Part shown: one piece after another, positions 63,916 through 64,000 of the stretch
Layout of the letters: every line of letters starts with the position of its first letter
Position numbering within the stretch: position 1 is the stretch's first letter
From: Lysinibacillus sp. G4S2
Lineage (GTDB): Bacteria; Bacillota; Bacilli; Bacillales_A; Planococcaceae
Direction: 5' to 3'
Assembly: GCF_030348505.1 (NCBI RefSeq)
Contig: NZ_JAUCFJ010000002.1
Coordinates: forward strand, 3,352,001-3,416,000
DNA: 64,000 bases
Program-made: the position numbers and the translations under genes
The notes under the pieces: model-generated
The model's database searches: none
What the model was told of the DNA's origin: nothing
Seen by the model: the letters and a program-made list of their open reading frames with translations, nothing else

Positions 63916-64000
63916 GAAGTTGATCATCTCCCTTCTATACAACTATACACAAATAATGGTATTTGTCATAAAAATAGCAAAGCAAAACCTCCTAATCCAT

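Overview
The window reads as chromosome of a low-GC, endospore-forming Firmicute, most likely Lysinibacillus or a close Bacillaceae/Planococcaceae relative. The reasons are the gene order spo0A, spoIVB, recN, argR, tlyA, dxs, ispA, xseB, xseA, folD, nusB ... accC, accB, spoIIIA, efp, yqhT-like peptidase, aroQ, yqhR, yqhQ ... lipM/yqhL (a Bacillus subtilis-type backbone, nearly all on the minus strand), the AT-rich sequence, frequent TTG/GTG starts behind strong AGGAGG sites, a spore tlp gene and a class II ribonucleotide reductase. The genus is inferred.

Layout. 1-4.3 kb: accessory segment behind spo0A with a tyrosine recombinase, small unknown genes and a decayed gene. 4.3-16.5 kb: sporulation, DNA-repair, isoprenoid and one-carbon block from spo0A to nusB. 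16.5-28 kb: accessory block that splits the usual accB-accC-yqhY-nusB-folD cluster. It carries a zinc-ribbon gene, a MerR regulator with its efflux pump, yqhY, a 14-TM efflux pump, an ECF sigma/anti-sigma pair, tlp, transposon debris and phage-like fragments. 28-38.3 kb: accC, accB, a shortened spoIIIA operon that begins at spoIIIAC, a nitronate monooxygenase-like gene, efp, a peptidase, aroQ, yqhR and divergent yqhQ. 38.4-40.8 kb: LytTR / DUF3021 / ABC transporter operon. 41-44.7 kb: class II ribonucleotide reductase interrupted by a group I intron encoding a LAGLIDADG endonuclease, with two NrdR boxes upstream. 44.8-51.8 kb: lipM, yqhL, a glycine-riboswitch-controlled transporter, a small secreted-type protein, an Rpn-family nuclease and glutaminase. 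51.9-56.5 kb: aminoacyl-amide hydrolase, MFS transporter and a regulator. 56.6-64 kb: large secreted repeat protein, an intact IS4-family element, SUKH/LRR proteins (one frameshifted) and endonuclease V.

The most striking unexplained structure is a set of five intergenic arrays in which a 7-base motif recurs every 21 bases (two helical turns). Two arrays use GACGGAT/ATCCGTC (about 14.55-15.05 kb and 34.02-34.50 kb, opposite orientation) and three use CGATAAA (20.04, 26.70 and 46.88 kb). In the first array the motifs are organised in a 103-base higher-order repeat (spacing 21,21,21,21,19), and the second array reuses the same 21/19 spacing. Two of the CGATAAA arrays are almost identical inverted copies 20 kb apart. 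I know of no named element with this design.

All functions are from reading the sequence and recalled family knowledge; no database search was run.
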